From assembly GCF_002904335.1 (NCBI RefSeq), contig NZ_PPHF01000136.1:62001-126000 (forward strand): 64,000 bases of DNA, read 5' to 3'. Origin of the DNA: Amycolatopsis sp. CA-126428. Its GTDB lineage: Bacteria > Actinomycetota > Actinomycetes > Mycobacteriales > Pseudonocardiaceae. Position 1 is the stretch's first letter. The number at the start of each line of letters is the position of its first letter. Of the stretch, positions 16,238 through 23,950 are shown one piece after another. The position numbers and the translations under genes were made by a program. Below the pieces are notes generated by a model. It saw nothing but the letters and a program-made list of their open reading frames with translations, searched no databases and was not told the origin of the DNA.

Positions 16238-16964
16238 TTTGCCGCTGTCCGGTCGCGTCGCGCTCGTCACCGGCGGGACGCGGGGGATCGGCCTGGCCAC
16301 CGCCCGCGCTTTGGTGGAGTGGGGCGCGACGGTGGTGCTCACCGGCCGCGACGAGGCTCGCGCCAAGGAGGCGGCCGCCTCGGTGGGCGCCTCCGGGCTC
16401 GCGCTGGACGTCACCGACGCGAAGGCGGTGTCTTCGCTGGTCAGGGGGGTCGCCAAGGAGCACGGCAAGCTGGACGTCGTCGTCGCGAACGCCGGGATCA
16501 TGGAGGACGCGCTCCTCGGGATGATCAAGGAAGACCTCGTCGACACGACGCTGAGCACGAACGTCGCCGGCACGCTGCACACCGTCCAGGCCGCGGCCCG
16601 GGCGATGATGCGGAAGAAGACCGGCTCGATCGTCGTGCTCGCTTCGATCGTCGGCGAGTACGGAAGCGCTGGTCAGACCGTGTATGCGGCGTCGAAGGCG
16701 GCGGTGGCGAACATCGCGCGTTCGGCGGCGAAGGAGCTCGGCCGGTCCGGCATCCGCGTCAACGCGGTCGCGCCGGGCGTGATCGAGACCGATCTGACCG
16801 CGGGCCTGAGCGAGGACGCGAAGGCCGAAAACTCGGGCCGGACGCCGCTCGGGCGCCTGGGCCGGCCCGAAGAGGTCGCGAACGCGATCCGGTTCCTGGT
16901 GAGCGACGAAGCGTCGTTCATCACCGGCCAGGTGCTGGGGATCGACGGAGGCTTGGTGCTGTGA
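16230..16964 (+). CDS. FabG-like short-chain dehydrogenase/reductase
   Basis: A 244-residue classical SDR. The cofactor motif is VTGGTRGIGLATA (residues 14-26), NAG is present at 87-89, and the catalytic triad is S139, Y152 and K156 (VVLASIVGEYGSAGQTVYAASKAAV). The C-terminal LGIDGGLVL is typical of 3-oxoacyl-ACP reductases. It overlaps the ACP gene by 8 bases and the ligase gene by 4, so it is likely to reduce a 3-oxo group on the ACP- or CoA-bound chain to the 3-hydroxyacyl form, the type of substrate LpxA enzymes use. A sugar or aldehyde substrate remains possible. Confidence 0.9.
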   Translation: MTDLPLSGRVALVTGGTRGIGLATARALVEWGATVVLTGRDEARAKEAAASVGASGLALDVTDAKAVSSLVRGVAKEHGKLDVVVANAGIMEDALLGMIKEDLVDTTLSTNVAGTLHTVQAAARAMMRKKTGSIVVLASIVGEYGSAGQTVYAASKAAVANIARSAAKELGRSGIRVNAVAPGVIETDLTAGLSEDAKAENSGRTPLGRLGRPEEVANAIRFLVSDEASFITGQVLGIDGGLVL

Positions 16965-18355
16965 CGTTGCTGGGTGCGGGGGCTCGGCTGGTGGACGTGG
17001 CCGGGGGCCGCACGCTGGCGGGCGCGGAACTGGCGGCCGAGGTCGGCCGCGCGATGGAGGCGCTGAGCGCGCTGCCCACCGGGGTCGTCTTCGCGCGGAT
17101 GGCGGTCGACCTGCCGAGCGTGCTGACCTACCTGGGCGCGTTCGAGTCCGGGCGCGCGATCGCGCTGATCGACCCGGCCCTCGACGCCGACGTGCTCGCC
17201 GGGCTGGTCTCGCGCTTCCGCCCGGCGGCCGTGCTGTCGGCCTCCGGTGACGCGCCGGACGGGTACTTCGTCCGGGGTGACGACTGGGTCCGCTCTTCGG
17301 CTGACGGCGTCAGCCCGCACCCCGACCTCGCCGTCCTGCTCCCGACCAGCGGCTCGACCGGCAACCCGAAGCTCGTCCGGCTTTCCCGCGAGGCGATCCT
17401 CACCAACGCCGACGCCATCGCGCAGGTGCTGCACATCGACGCCGACGAGGTCGCGCCGACGTGCCTGCCGCTGCACTACAGCTACGGCCTGTCGGTGCTG
17501 AACTCGCACCTGGTGCGAGACGCGACCGTCGTGATCGAGCCGTCGGGCGTGCTCGGCCGCGGGTTCTGGGACGCGGTGACCGCCCACGGCGTCACGTCGC
17601 TTTCGGGTGTCCCGTACCACTACGAAATGCTGCGGCGGCTCAAGTTCGACCCCGCGAAGTACCCGACGCTGCGGACGTTGACGCAGGCCGGCGGGAAGCT
17701 GCGCGACGAGCTGATCGCCGAGTTCAACGACAGGATGCTCGCCGTCGGCGGCCGGATGTACGTCATGTACGGCCAGACCGAGGCGTCGCCGCGGATGACG
17801 ACGGTGCCCGCCGAACGGCTGGCCGAAAAGCTCGGTTCCGCCGGGCCGGCGCTGCCGGGCGGGAAGTTCTCGGTCCGCCGGGACGACGGCTCGGAGACCA
17901 CGCACCCGAAAATTGTCGGTGAGGTCGTCTACCGTGGGCCCAACGTGATGATGGGCTATGCGGACGACGAGTCCGGACTGGCCAAGGGCGACGAATTCGG
18001 TGGCGTGCTGGCCACCGGTGACCTCGGGTACCTCGACCAAGAGGGCTACCTGTTCATCACCGGCCGGCTCAAGCGCATCGGCAAGGTCTTCGGCAACCGC
18101 GTCAGTCTCGACGACCTCGAGCAGGCCGCGCGCACGGCGGCGGTGGGGATCGACGTGGTGGCCGCGGTGGCCGCCGGAGACAAGGTCGTGCTGTTCGCCG
18201 AAGGGGTCGACAAGGACATCTGCAAGGACGCGTCGCGGGCGCTGTCCGAGCGGCTGCACCTGCACGTCAGCGGGTTCGACGTCCGCCCGATCGAAACCGT
18301 GCCGCTGCTGGCCAGCGGCAAGATCGACTACCGGACCTTGGAGGGGCGGGTATGA
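16961..18355 (+). CDS. AMP-dependent acyl ligase (ANL superfamily)
   Basis: A 464-residue acyl-adenylating enzyme, shorter than most acyl-CoA synthetases. Core motifs are LLPTSGSTGNPKLVRLSR (ATP loop, about residue 122), VMYGQTEASPRM (A5), LATGDLGYLDQEGYLFITGR (A7-A8) and the terminal ASGKIDYRTL with the catalytic A10 lysine. The GTG at 16961 overlaps the SDR stop. Placed beside an ACP, it may load a free fatty acid onto that ACP (acyl-ACP synthetase) or make acyl-CoA/acyl-AMP for the LuxE-like protein downstream. Which of these it does cannot be decided from sequence. Confidence 0.9.
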   Translation: MTLLGAGARLVDVAGGRTLAGAELAAEVGRAMEALSALPTGVVFARMAVDLPSVLTYLGAFESGRAIALIDPALDADVLAGLVSRFRPAAVLSASGDAPDGYFVRGDDWVRSSADGVSPHPDLAVLLPTSGSTGNPKLVRLSREAILTNADAIAQVLHIDADEVAPTCLPLHYSYGLSVLNSHLVRDATVVIEPSGVLGRGFWDAVTAHGVTSLSGVPYHYEMLRRLKFDPAKYPTLRTLTQAGGKLRDELIAEFNDRMLAVGGRMYVMYGQTEASPRMTTVPAERLAEKLGSAGPALPGGKFSVRRDDGSETTHPKIVGEVVYRGPNVMMGYADDESGLAKGDEFGGVLATGDLGYLDQEGYLFITGRLKRIGKVFGNRVSLDDLEQAARTAAVGIDVVAAVAAGDKVVLFAEGVDKDICKDASRALSERLHLHVSGFDVRPIETVPLLASGKIDYRTLEGRV

Positions 18356-19404
18356 GTGTGTTCACGCGGTCGCAGGCCGACCGGGAAGCCTTGCTGCTGC
18401 CCGAGCTGGCCGCGCTGACGGCCCACCACCGGGCGAACTCCGAGGGCTACGACCGGATCTTGGCCTCGCTGGGGATCGCGTCCGACGCCTCTTTCGCCAC
18501 GATCGCCGACCTGCCGTGGCTGCCGGTGCGCATGTTCAAGACCCACGACCTGAAGTCCGTGCCGGACAGCGAGGTGTTCAAGACCCTCACGTCGTCCGGC
18601 ACCACCGGCGCCGGCGCGTCGCGGATCTACCTGGACAAGGAGGCGGCGGGCGCGCAGACCAAGCAGCTGGGCGCGACGCTGCAGGAGGTCCTCGGCGGCG
18701 AGCGGCTGCCGATGCTGATGGTCGACACGATCGGCATCATCAAGAACCGCCGCTCGTTCTCCGCGCGCGGCGCCGGCGTGCTGGGCATGGCGAACTTCGG
18801 CCGCAAGCACACGTACGTGCTCGACGAAAACGACCAGCCGGACATCGAGGCCGTCAAGAAGTTCCTGGCGGAGTACGGCGACAAGCCGTTCCTGATCTTC
18901 GGTTTCACCTTCATGGTGTGGCTGTACCTCTACGAGGTCGCGCGGGACCACGGGCTGGACCTGTCGAACGGCATCCTGATCCACAGCGGTGGCTGGAAGA
19001 AGCTGATCGATCGCGCGGTCGACAACACGGAGTTCCGGCGGCGGTTCAAGGAGGACACCGGGCTCACCCGGATCCACAACTACTACGGGATGATCGAGCA
19101 GATCGGCACGGTGTTCCTCGAAGGCCCGTCCGGGAACTCGCTGTACTGCCCGGACTTCGCCGACGTCGTGATCCGGAACCCGGAGACGTGGGAAGAGCAG
19201 CCGGTCGGGGCGCCGGGCGTGATCGAGGTCGTCTCGACGCTGCCGCGGTCCTACCCGGGGCACGTCCTGCTGACCGAAGACCTCGGCGTGTACAACGGCA
19301 TCGACGACGGCGACTGGCCGGGCAAGCACTTCTCCGTGCTCGGGCGGCTGCCGAAGGCGGAGGCCCGCGGCTGCTCCGACACGTTTTCGGGAGCGGCGGC
19401 ATGA
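18352..19404 (+). CDS. LuxE-like acyl-protein synthetase
   Basis: A 350-residue member of the LuxE/PaaK-like family, which activates a fatty acid with ATP and passes the acyl group to the LuxC reductase subunit in bioluminescent bacteria. The nucleotide-loop motif TLTSSGTTGAGASRIYLD (about residue 80), the aromatic stretch FLIFGFTFMVWLYLYEVARD and RIHNYYGMIEQIGTVFLEG follow LuxE order. The length is close to the ~370 residues of Vibrio LuxE. It is coupled to both neighbours by ATGA overlaps (18352-18355 and 19401-19404). No luciferase genes (luxAB) are present, so the role is in lipid or glycolipid metabolism rather than light. Confidence 0.87.
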   Translation: MSVFTRSQADREALLLPELAALTAHHRANSEGYDRILASLGIASDASFATIADLPWLPVRMFKTHDLKSVPDSEVFKTLTSSGTTGAGASRIYLDKEAAGAQTKQLGATLQEVLGGERLPMLMVDTIGIIKNRRSFSARGAGVLGMANFGRKHTYVLDENDQPDIEAVKKFLAEYGDKPFLIFGFTFMVWLYLYEVARDHGLDLSNGILIHSGGWKKLIDRAVDNTEFRRRFKEDTGLTRIHNYYGMIEQIGTVFLEGPSGNSLYCPDFADVVIRNPETWEEQPVGAPGVIEVVSTLPRSYPGHVLLTEDLGVYNGIDDGDWPGKHFSVLGRLPKAEARGCSDTFSGAAA

Positions 19405-20645
19405 CTTCCCTGACCCAGCGGTTCCCCGCCGCTTCCGGCATCGAGGTCGGCGAGCTGGTCTCCCAGCTGCGCGCTGAGCCGCCGGGTGGCCGGTTGCGCG
19501 TCGGCGACCCGCGGATCGTCGAGTTCGTCACGAAGTTCGCCCGCAAGCTGCTGGCCCCGGCCACCGCGCGCCGGTTCCCGGAGCTGGCGTCGCTCGGCTT
19601 CTTCCTGCGCAAGGGCGAAATCGCCAAGGCGCTGTCCACTCTGGACACTTCGGGCACCGCGCTGCGGTTCCCGCGCGGGCTGGTGTTCCACGTGCCGCCG
19701 GCGAACGTCGACACGATCTTCGTCTACTCGTGGGCGCTGTCCGCGCTGGCGGGCAACCACAACGTCGTGCGGGTGTCGTCGCGCTCGGCGGGGGCCGCCG
19801 AGGCGGTGCTGGAGGCGCTGAACGCGGCACTGTCCGAAGTGGACCCGGCGACCGCGGCCGCCATCACGGCCACCCAGCGCATGGTGACCTACGACCGCAG
19901 CGACGAGGTGAGCGGCGCCCTGTCGCTGGCCGCGGACCTGCGCGTCATCTGGGGCGGCGACGGCTCGGTCGCGGCCCTGCGCAAGTACCCCCTGGCCCCG
20001 CACGCGCGTGACCTGACGTTCCCGGACCGGTCCTCGTTCGCCGTCGCGTCGGTGGCGGGCTGGCAGCGAGCGTCCTCCGAAGAGCGCCGCGCGGCCGCCG
20101 AAGGCTTCTACAACGACTCGTACTGGTTCGACCAGGCCGCCTGCTCGTCCCCGCGCGCGGTGTTCTGGGTCGGCGACGAGCCCGGCGCCCGGGCCGCGGG
20201 GCAGGAGTTCCGCACGCTGCTGGCGGCGGTGCTGGAGACGAAGCAGCACGTCACCGAGCCCGCGATGGCGGTCCAGAAGCGCGTCTCGGCGTACGGCGCG
20301 GCGGCCGACGGACTGGTCAAGGAGATCGCGTTCCAGGGCAACGGCCTGGCCACGCTCGAGCTGACCGACCCGGCGGTGCTGCCGCGCGAGTGGCTCGGCG
20401 CCGGCACGTTCGCCAACGCGCGCGTGTCCTCGCTGGCCGACCTGGTGCCGATCGTGCTCCGCAAGGACCAGACGGTCAGCCAGTTCGGCTTCACGGCCGA
20501 GGAGCTGACGGCGTTCGCGCACGAGCTCGCGGGCCGCGGCGTCGACCGGATCGTGCCGTTCGGCTCGGCCCTGACCTTCTCGGCGGTGTGGGACGGCTAC
20601 GATCTGCTGTCCGAGTTCAGCCGCCTGGTCACGGTCCAGGCCTGA
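19401..20645 (+). CDS. LuxC-like acyl-CoA/fatty acid reductase
   Basis: A 414-residue NADPH-dependent reductase of the LuxC family (aldehyde dehydrogenase superfamily). The acyl-enzyme cysteine is C248 in YWFDQAACSSPRAVFWVG, matching the LuxC site, and VFHVPPANVDTIFVYSWALS is a second family signature; vibrio LuxC is slightly longer (~480). It reduces an acyl thioester, normally received from LuxE, to an aldehyde. ATGA overlap with the LuxE-like gene supports a complex. The product would be a fatty aldehyde; with an aminotransferase in the cluster, conversion to an amine or condensation with a sugar amine is conceivable but unproven. Confidence 0.87.
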   Translation: MTSLTQRFPAASGIEVGELVSQLRAEPPGGRLRVGDPRIVEFVTKFARKLLAPATARRFPELASLGFFLRKGEIAKALSTLDTSGTALRFPRGLVFHVPPANVDTIFVYSWALSALAGNHNVVRVSSRSAGAAEAVLEALNAALSEVDPATAAAITATQRMVTYDRSDEVSGALSLAADLRVIWGGDGSVAALRKYPLAPHARDLTFPDRSSFAVASVAGWQRASSEERRAAAEGFYNDSYWFDQAACSSPRAVFWVGDEPGARAAGQEFRTLLAAVLETKQHVTEPAMAVQKRVSAYGAAADGLVKEIAFQGNGLATLELTDPAVLPREWLGAGTFANARVSSLADLVPIVLRKDQTVSQFGFTAEELTAFAHELAGRGVDRIVPFGSALTFSAVWDGYDLLSEFSRLVTVQA

Positions 20646-20657
20646 GGAGAGCCGTCG

Positions 20658-21626
20658 ATGACGACAGTTGAGGACCTGCCGGCTGCCGGCAAGCAGCCGA
20701 AGTCCACCCGGGCGAAGATCCTCGACGTCGTCCGGTGGGTGGCGATCCTGCTGGTCATCGGCTTCGCGGCGAAGCAGCTGGCGGCCAACTGGGGCGAGTT
20801 CTGGCACACCCTGCGTGATGTCGCCTGGGAGTCGTCCCTGCTCAGCCTGGTCGCCCTGGTCGCGGCGATCCTGGTGTCGACCTGGGGCTGGCAGGTGATG
20901 GTCGACGACCTGGGCGAGCCGATCGGCTACGCCCGCGGTGCGCAGATCTGCCTGGTCGGCTCGCTCGGCAAGTACGTGCCGGGCTCGGTCTGGGCGTACC
21001 TGCTGCAGATGGAGCTGGGCCGCAAGGCGGGCCTGGCCCGCGCCCGGATCTTCACCGGTTCCCTGATCCAGCTCGGCGTGGGCGTGGTGTCGGCGCTGGT
21101 GGTGTCGCTCCTGGCGGCCCCCGCGGTGTTCAGCAACAGCCCGCGCGCGCTGTGGCTGTTCGTGCTCATCCCGCTCGGCCTGGCGATGCTGCACCCGAAG
21201 ATCCTCACCTGGGGCACCTCGCTCGTGCTGCGGATCCTCCGCCGTCCGCCGCTGCAGCACCCACTGGGCTGGCGCGTGATCGGCAAGGTCTTCGGCGCCT
21301 CGACAGCGGCGTGGTGCCTGCAGGGTGTCCACCTCTGGCTGCTGGCCAACTCGGTGGGCACGCCGGGCCTCAGCGGCTTCGTGCTGTGCGTGGGCGCGAT
21401 GGCCGTGGCGATGACGGTGGGCACGTTCGCGTTCATCCTCCCCAGCGGCGTCGGCGTCCGCGAGGTGGCCCAGGTCGCGGTCCTGACGGCCAGTGGCTTG
21501 ACGGTCGGCCAGGCCACGGCGTTCGCGGTGGCGTCCCGCGTGATGTTCACGGTGGCGGATCTCCTGACGGCGGGCTTCGCGGCGGTCGCGGCCCGCTCGG
21601 TCCGCCCCGCGGCCACCCCCGCCTGA
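20658..21626 (+). CDS. Flippase-like/lysylphosphatidylglycerol synthase transmembrane domain protein
   Basis: A 322-residue integral membrane protein with about eight hydrophobic helices after a ~20-residue cytoplasmic lead. The signature GSLGKYVPGSVWAYLLQMEL (around residue 98) and the later FILPSGVGVREVAQVAVLTA are diagnostic of the UPF0104/LPG-synthase TM domain family, members of which are thought to move lipid-linked substrates across the membrane. It starts 12 bases after the LuxC-like gene and ends the operon. The context suggests it handles the acylated glycolipid made by the cluster. No aminoacyl-transferase domain is attached. Confidence 0.85.
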   Translation: MTTVEDLPAAGKQPKSTRAKILDVVRWVAILLVIGFAAKQLAANWGEFWHTLRDVAWESSLLSLVALVAAILVSTWGWQVMVDDLGEPIGYARGAQICLVGSLGKYVPGSVWAYLLQMELGRKAGLARARIFTGSLIQLGVGVVSALVVSLLAAPAVFSNSPRALWLFVLIPLGLAMLHPKILTWGTSLVLRILRRPPLQHPLGWRVIGKVFGASTAAWCLQGVHLWLLANSVGTPGLSGFVLCVGAMAVAMTVGTFAFILPSGVGVREVAQVAVLTASGLTVGQATAFAVASRVMFTVADLLTAGFAAVAARSVRPAATPA

Positions 21627-21643
21627 CCCGGGGTTGTCCCCCG

Positions 21644-21676
21644 GTTGTCCACAGGCCTTACGCACATGTGGACAAC
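21644..21676. terminator. Inverted repeat of two DnaA-box-like sequences between convergent genes
   Basis: GTTGTCCACA (21644-21653) and its complement TGTGGACAAC (21667-21676) form a perfect 10-bp stem around a 13-base loop, in the gap between the flippase gene and the convergent DUF6541 gene. It could end transcription in both directions. Each arm contains the actinobacterial DnaA-box consensus TTGTCCACA, so DnaA binding is an alternative role. A similar arrangement is found at 53108-53150. Confidence 0.5.
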
Positions 21677-21804
21677 TCCGACCCGCTCGCTGGAGCGCAT
21701 GCGCTGGCCGGCCGGTGCCGCGCGGTGCCCGAGCTGCCCACCGCGCGGCGGTGACCACGCTCGATCGCCCGGCCGACCAGAGCCGCCGACGCCGAGCCCA
21801 CCCC

Positions 21805-23730
21805 TCACGGCACCAGCCGGTAGATCACCGCGTCCGGGTTCCGGTACACCGCCCTCAAGAACGGCTCGCCCGCCAATCCGGTCAACCCCGGCTGATAAGG
21901 CCGGCCCGGTTCGGCGGCCGGTTTTCCCAGAATGACCCAATGGATGTTCAGCCGGCGCACCGCCGCCCGCACCGCCGGGTCCGTCGAATAGTTTCGAAAG
22001 CGGTTCGCCAGCAGCACCGCGTCCGCCGGTGGGGAAGTTTCGTCGAAATGCGCGGCGACCGTTCGAATTCCTGTCAACGCGTATGTCCACGCGGTTCCGT
22101 CGAACCGGTCGTTCATGGCCCATTCGCCGGGTCCGGCCCGCGCGCCGAGTTCCGCCATCGCCGTCTGCTCACCGGGCGTCACGGGCAGCGTCGACGGGTC
22201 CGCCGCCTGGTAGCCCAGGTACACCTGGTGCCCGTTGGAGCGGACGTACAGCCCGTTCGTGAGCAGCACGAACCCCAGCAGGACCACCGAGACGACAGCG
22301 ACCGGCGGGACCCGGGACGGCAGCCGATCGCGTAGCCAGGCCTGTGTCGAGGCCAGGCCGTGGGCCGCCAGGACCGACAGCGGGACCGCGGCCATCGAGA
22401 AGAACCGGTACGGGTCGTCCCACCAGGGCCGCGACAGCGCCATGGCGATCGGTGCGTTCGACGACGCCACCGCCATGTAGGCCAGGCCGGTCACCGCCGC
22501 CGTCAGGCCGATCCAGCGCAGCTCACCCGCCCGCGCGAAGAACACGATCCCCAGGAACAACGCCACCGACAGCCACACCTGCGGGTGCGGCTCGAGGTGC
22601 TGGAACCCCAGCAGCGCACCCAGCGCCGTCGAGGCGCGGTACTCACTCGGCCAGCCGTAGTACGGCACCGCCAGCCCCAGTGCCCCGAACAGCTGCAGCC
22701 AGGCCACCAGCAGCGAAACCACCGCGATCGGCAGCAGCGCCAGGAGGTCGCGGCCGAGCCGGCGCCACCCCGTGAGCCAGCGCTGCACCAGCAGCGGCCC
22801 GGCGAACAGGATCCCGCCGAACAACGTCGACGAATGAATGCACAGCAGCCCCGCCGCGGCCAGCACGAGCACCAGCGCCGTGTCCGGTGCGGGCCGCTCC
22901 AGGTAGCGGCGCAGGGCCACCGCGGCCAGCGGCGTCAACGCCACCCCCAGCGCGAACGGCAGCAGCGGCCCCCGGCTCATCGACTCGTAGACGCCCATCA
23001 CCGGCGCCACCGCCGTCAGCGCCACCGCGCCGGCGAGCACCGCCCGGCCGCGGAACTCCCGCACCAGCGTCACCAGCGACAACGCCAGCAACGCCGGCAG
23101 CAGCACCGTGTTCGCGTCCAGCGTCTCCGGGATCGACACCCCGCCGAGCCGGTAGGTCACCGCCGCCAGCAGGTGGTAGGCGTTGGGGTAGAACACCGGC
23201 GCCGCGTCGCCGTACCAGTTCACGTGGCCCGTGCCGAACAGGCTGCCGTCGCCCGTGGCGGCGATGTAGCGGACGGCGTTGCCGTGGTAGACCGCGTCGA
23301 AGCCCTGCGGGAGCGCCCCGATGCAGCCCAGCCCGAGCAGCACGGCGGCCGTCCCGATCGCCGCCGCGAACAGCAGGCACGCCAGCACCGCCAGGTGCCC
23401 GCGCCGCGCCCACAGCCCCGGATCGGGCGCCGGTCGGCGGCGGCGCACCGTGCTCCTCCGGACACCGAAGGCGATCGCGGCGAACACGACGGCCGAGCCG
23501 GCGTAGGTCAGCGGGGTGAACGGCAGCCCGGCCGCCGCGGCCCACGGACCGGTCAGCCCGCCGGCGGCGTAGCTCAGCAACGGCGCCATCCCGGCCACGA
23601 CCCAGCCGCGCAAACCCGCGGCGAGACCGATCACGAGACCGGGCACGACGATGACGACAATGGCGATGCCGGCGGAGAGCACGCTCGAGACTAAGCCCGG
23701 AATGGCCGGCCGGATGCGCTGTGCCGGCAC
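21805..23730 (-). CDS. DUF6541-type multi-pass membrane protein (copy 1)
   Basis: A 641-residue protein with a dozen or more hydrophobic helices and a ~130-residue hydrophilic C-terminal tail. It is a clear paralogue of the protein at 29825-31834. Shared segments are VFYPNAYHLLAAVTYRLGG, LSRPWWDDPYRFFSMAAVPL and MNDRFDGTAWTYALTGIRTV. The size and topology resemble GT-C glycosyltransferases and the C-terminal domain may bind a glycan, but no GT-C DDE-type loop is obvious and I do not assign an activity. It starts at 23730, or possibly a few codons later, and is divergent from the GT-C-like gene at 23951. Confidence 0.8.
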   Translation of the reverse strand: MPAQRIRPAIPGLVSSVLSAGIAIVVIVVPGLVIGLAAGLRGWVVAGMAPLLSYAAGGLTGPWAAAAGLPFTPLTYAGSAVVFAAIAFGVRRSTVRRRRPAPDPGLWARRGHLAVLACLLFAAAIGTAAVLLGLGCIGALPQGFDAVYHGNAVRYIAATGDGSLFGTGHVNWYGDAAPVFYPNAYHLLAAVTYRLGGVSIPETLDANTVLLPALLALSLVTLVREFRGRAVLAGAVALTAVAPVMGVYESMSRGPLLPFALGVALTPLAAVALRRYLERPAPDTALVLVLAAAGLLCIHSSTLFGGILFAGPLLVQRWLTGWRRLGRDLLALLPIAVVSLLVAWLQLFGALGLAVPYYGWPSEYRASTALGALLGFQHLEPHPQVWLSVALFLGIVFFARAGELRWIGLTAAVTGLAYMAVASSNAPIAMALSRPWWDDPYRFFSMAAVPLSVLAAHGLASTQAWLRDRLPSRVPPVAVVSVVLLGFVLLTNGLYVRSNGHQVYLGYQAADPSTLPVTPGEQTAMAELGARAGPGEWAMNDRFDGTAWTYALTGIRTVAAHFDETSPPADAVLLANRFRNYSTDPAVRAAVRRLNIHWVILGKPAAEPGRPYQPGLTGLAGEPFLRAVYRNPDAVIYRLVP

Positions 23731-23950
23731 CCCGATCGGTGCTTTTCCGGGACGTCACTTCAACCGTCGGAGGCGGCACCCGTTCGGGTTATTCTGGGCC
23801 GTGAATTTCCCTGATTGACTGTCGCCGGCGAAGTGATCCGCCCCAATTCGGGCCTGTGCTCGGCTCACGGGAAACGCCTCGCCGCCGAGGACCGATAACC
23901 TGGCCGGGGAACCGGCCGGGCGGGTGCGGTGACGAGGTGGAGGGGGCCGG

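Noticed and set aside
17958..19400. Upstream extension of the LuxC-like frame by about 480 codons.
   Set aside because: It overlaps the ligase and LuxE-like genes in another frame; LuxC homology begins at the ATGA junction at 19401.
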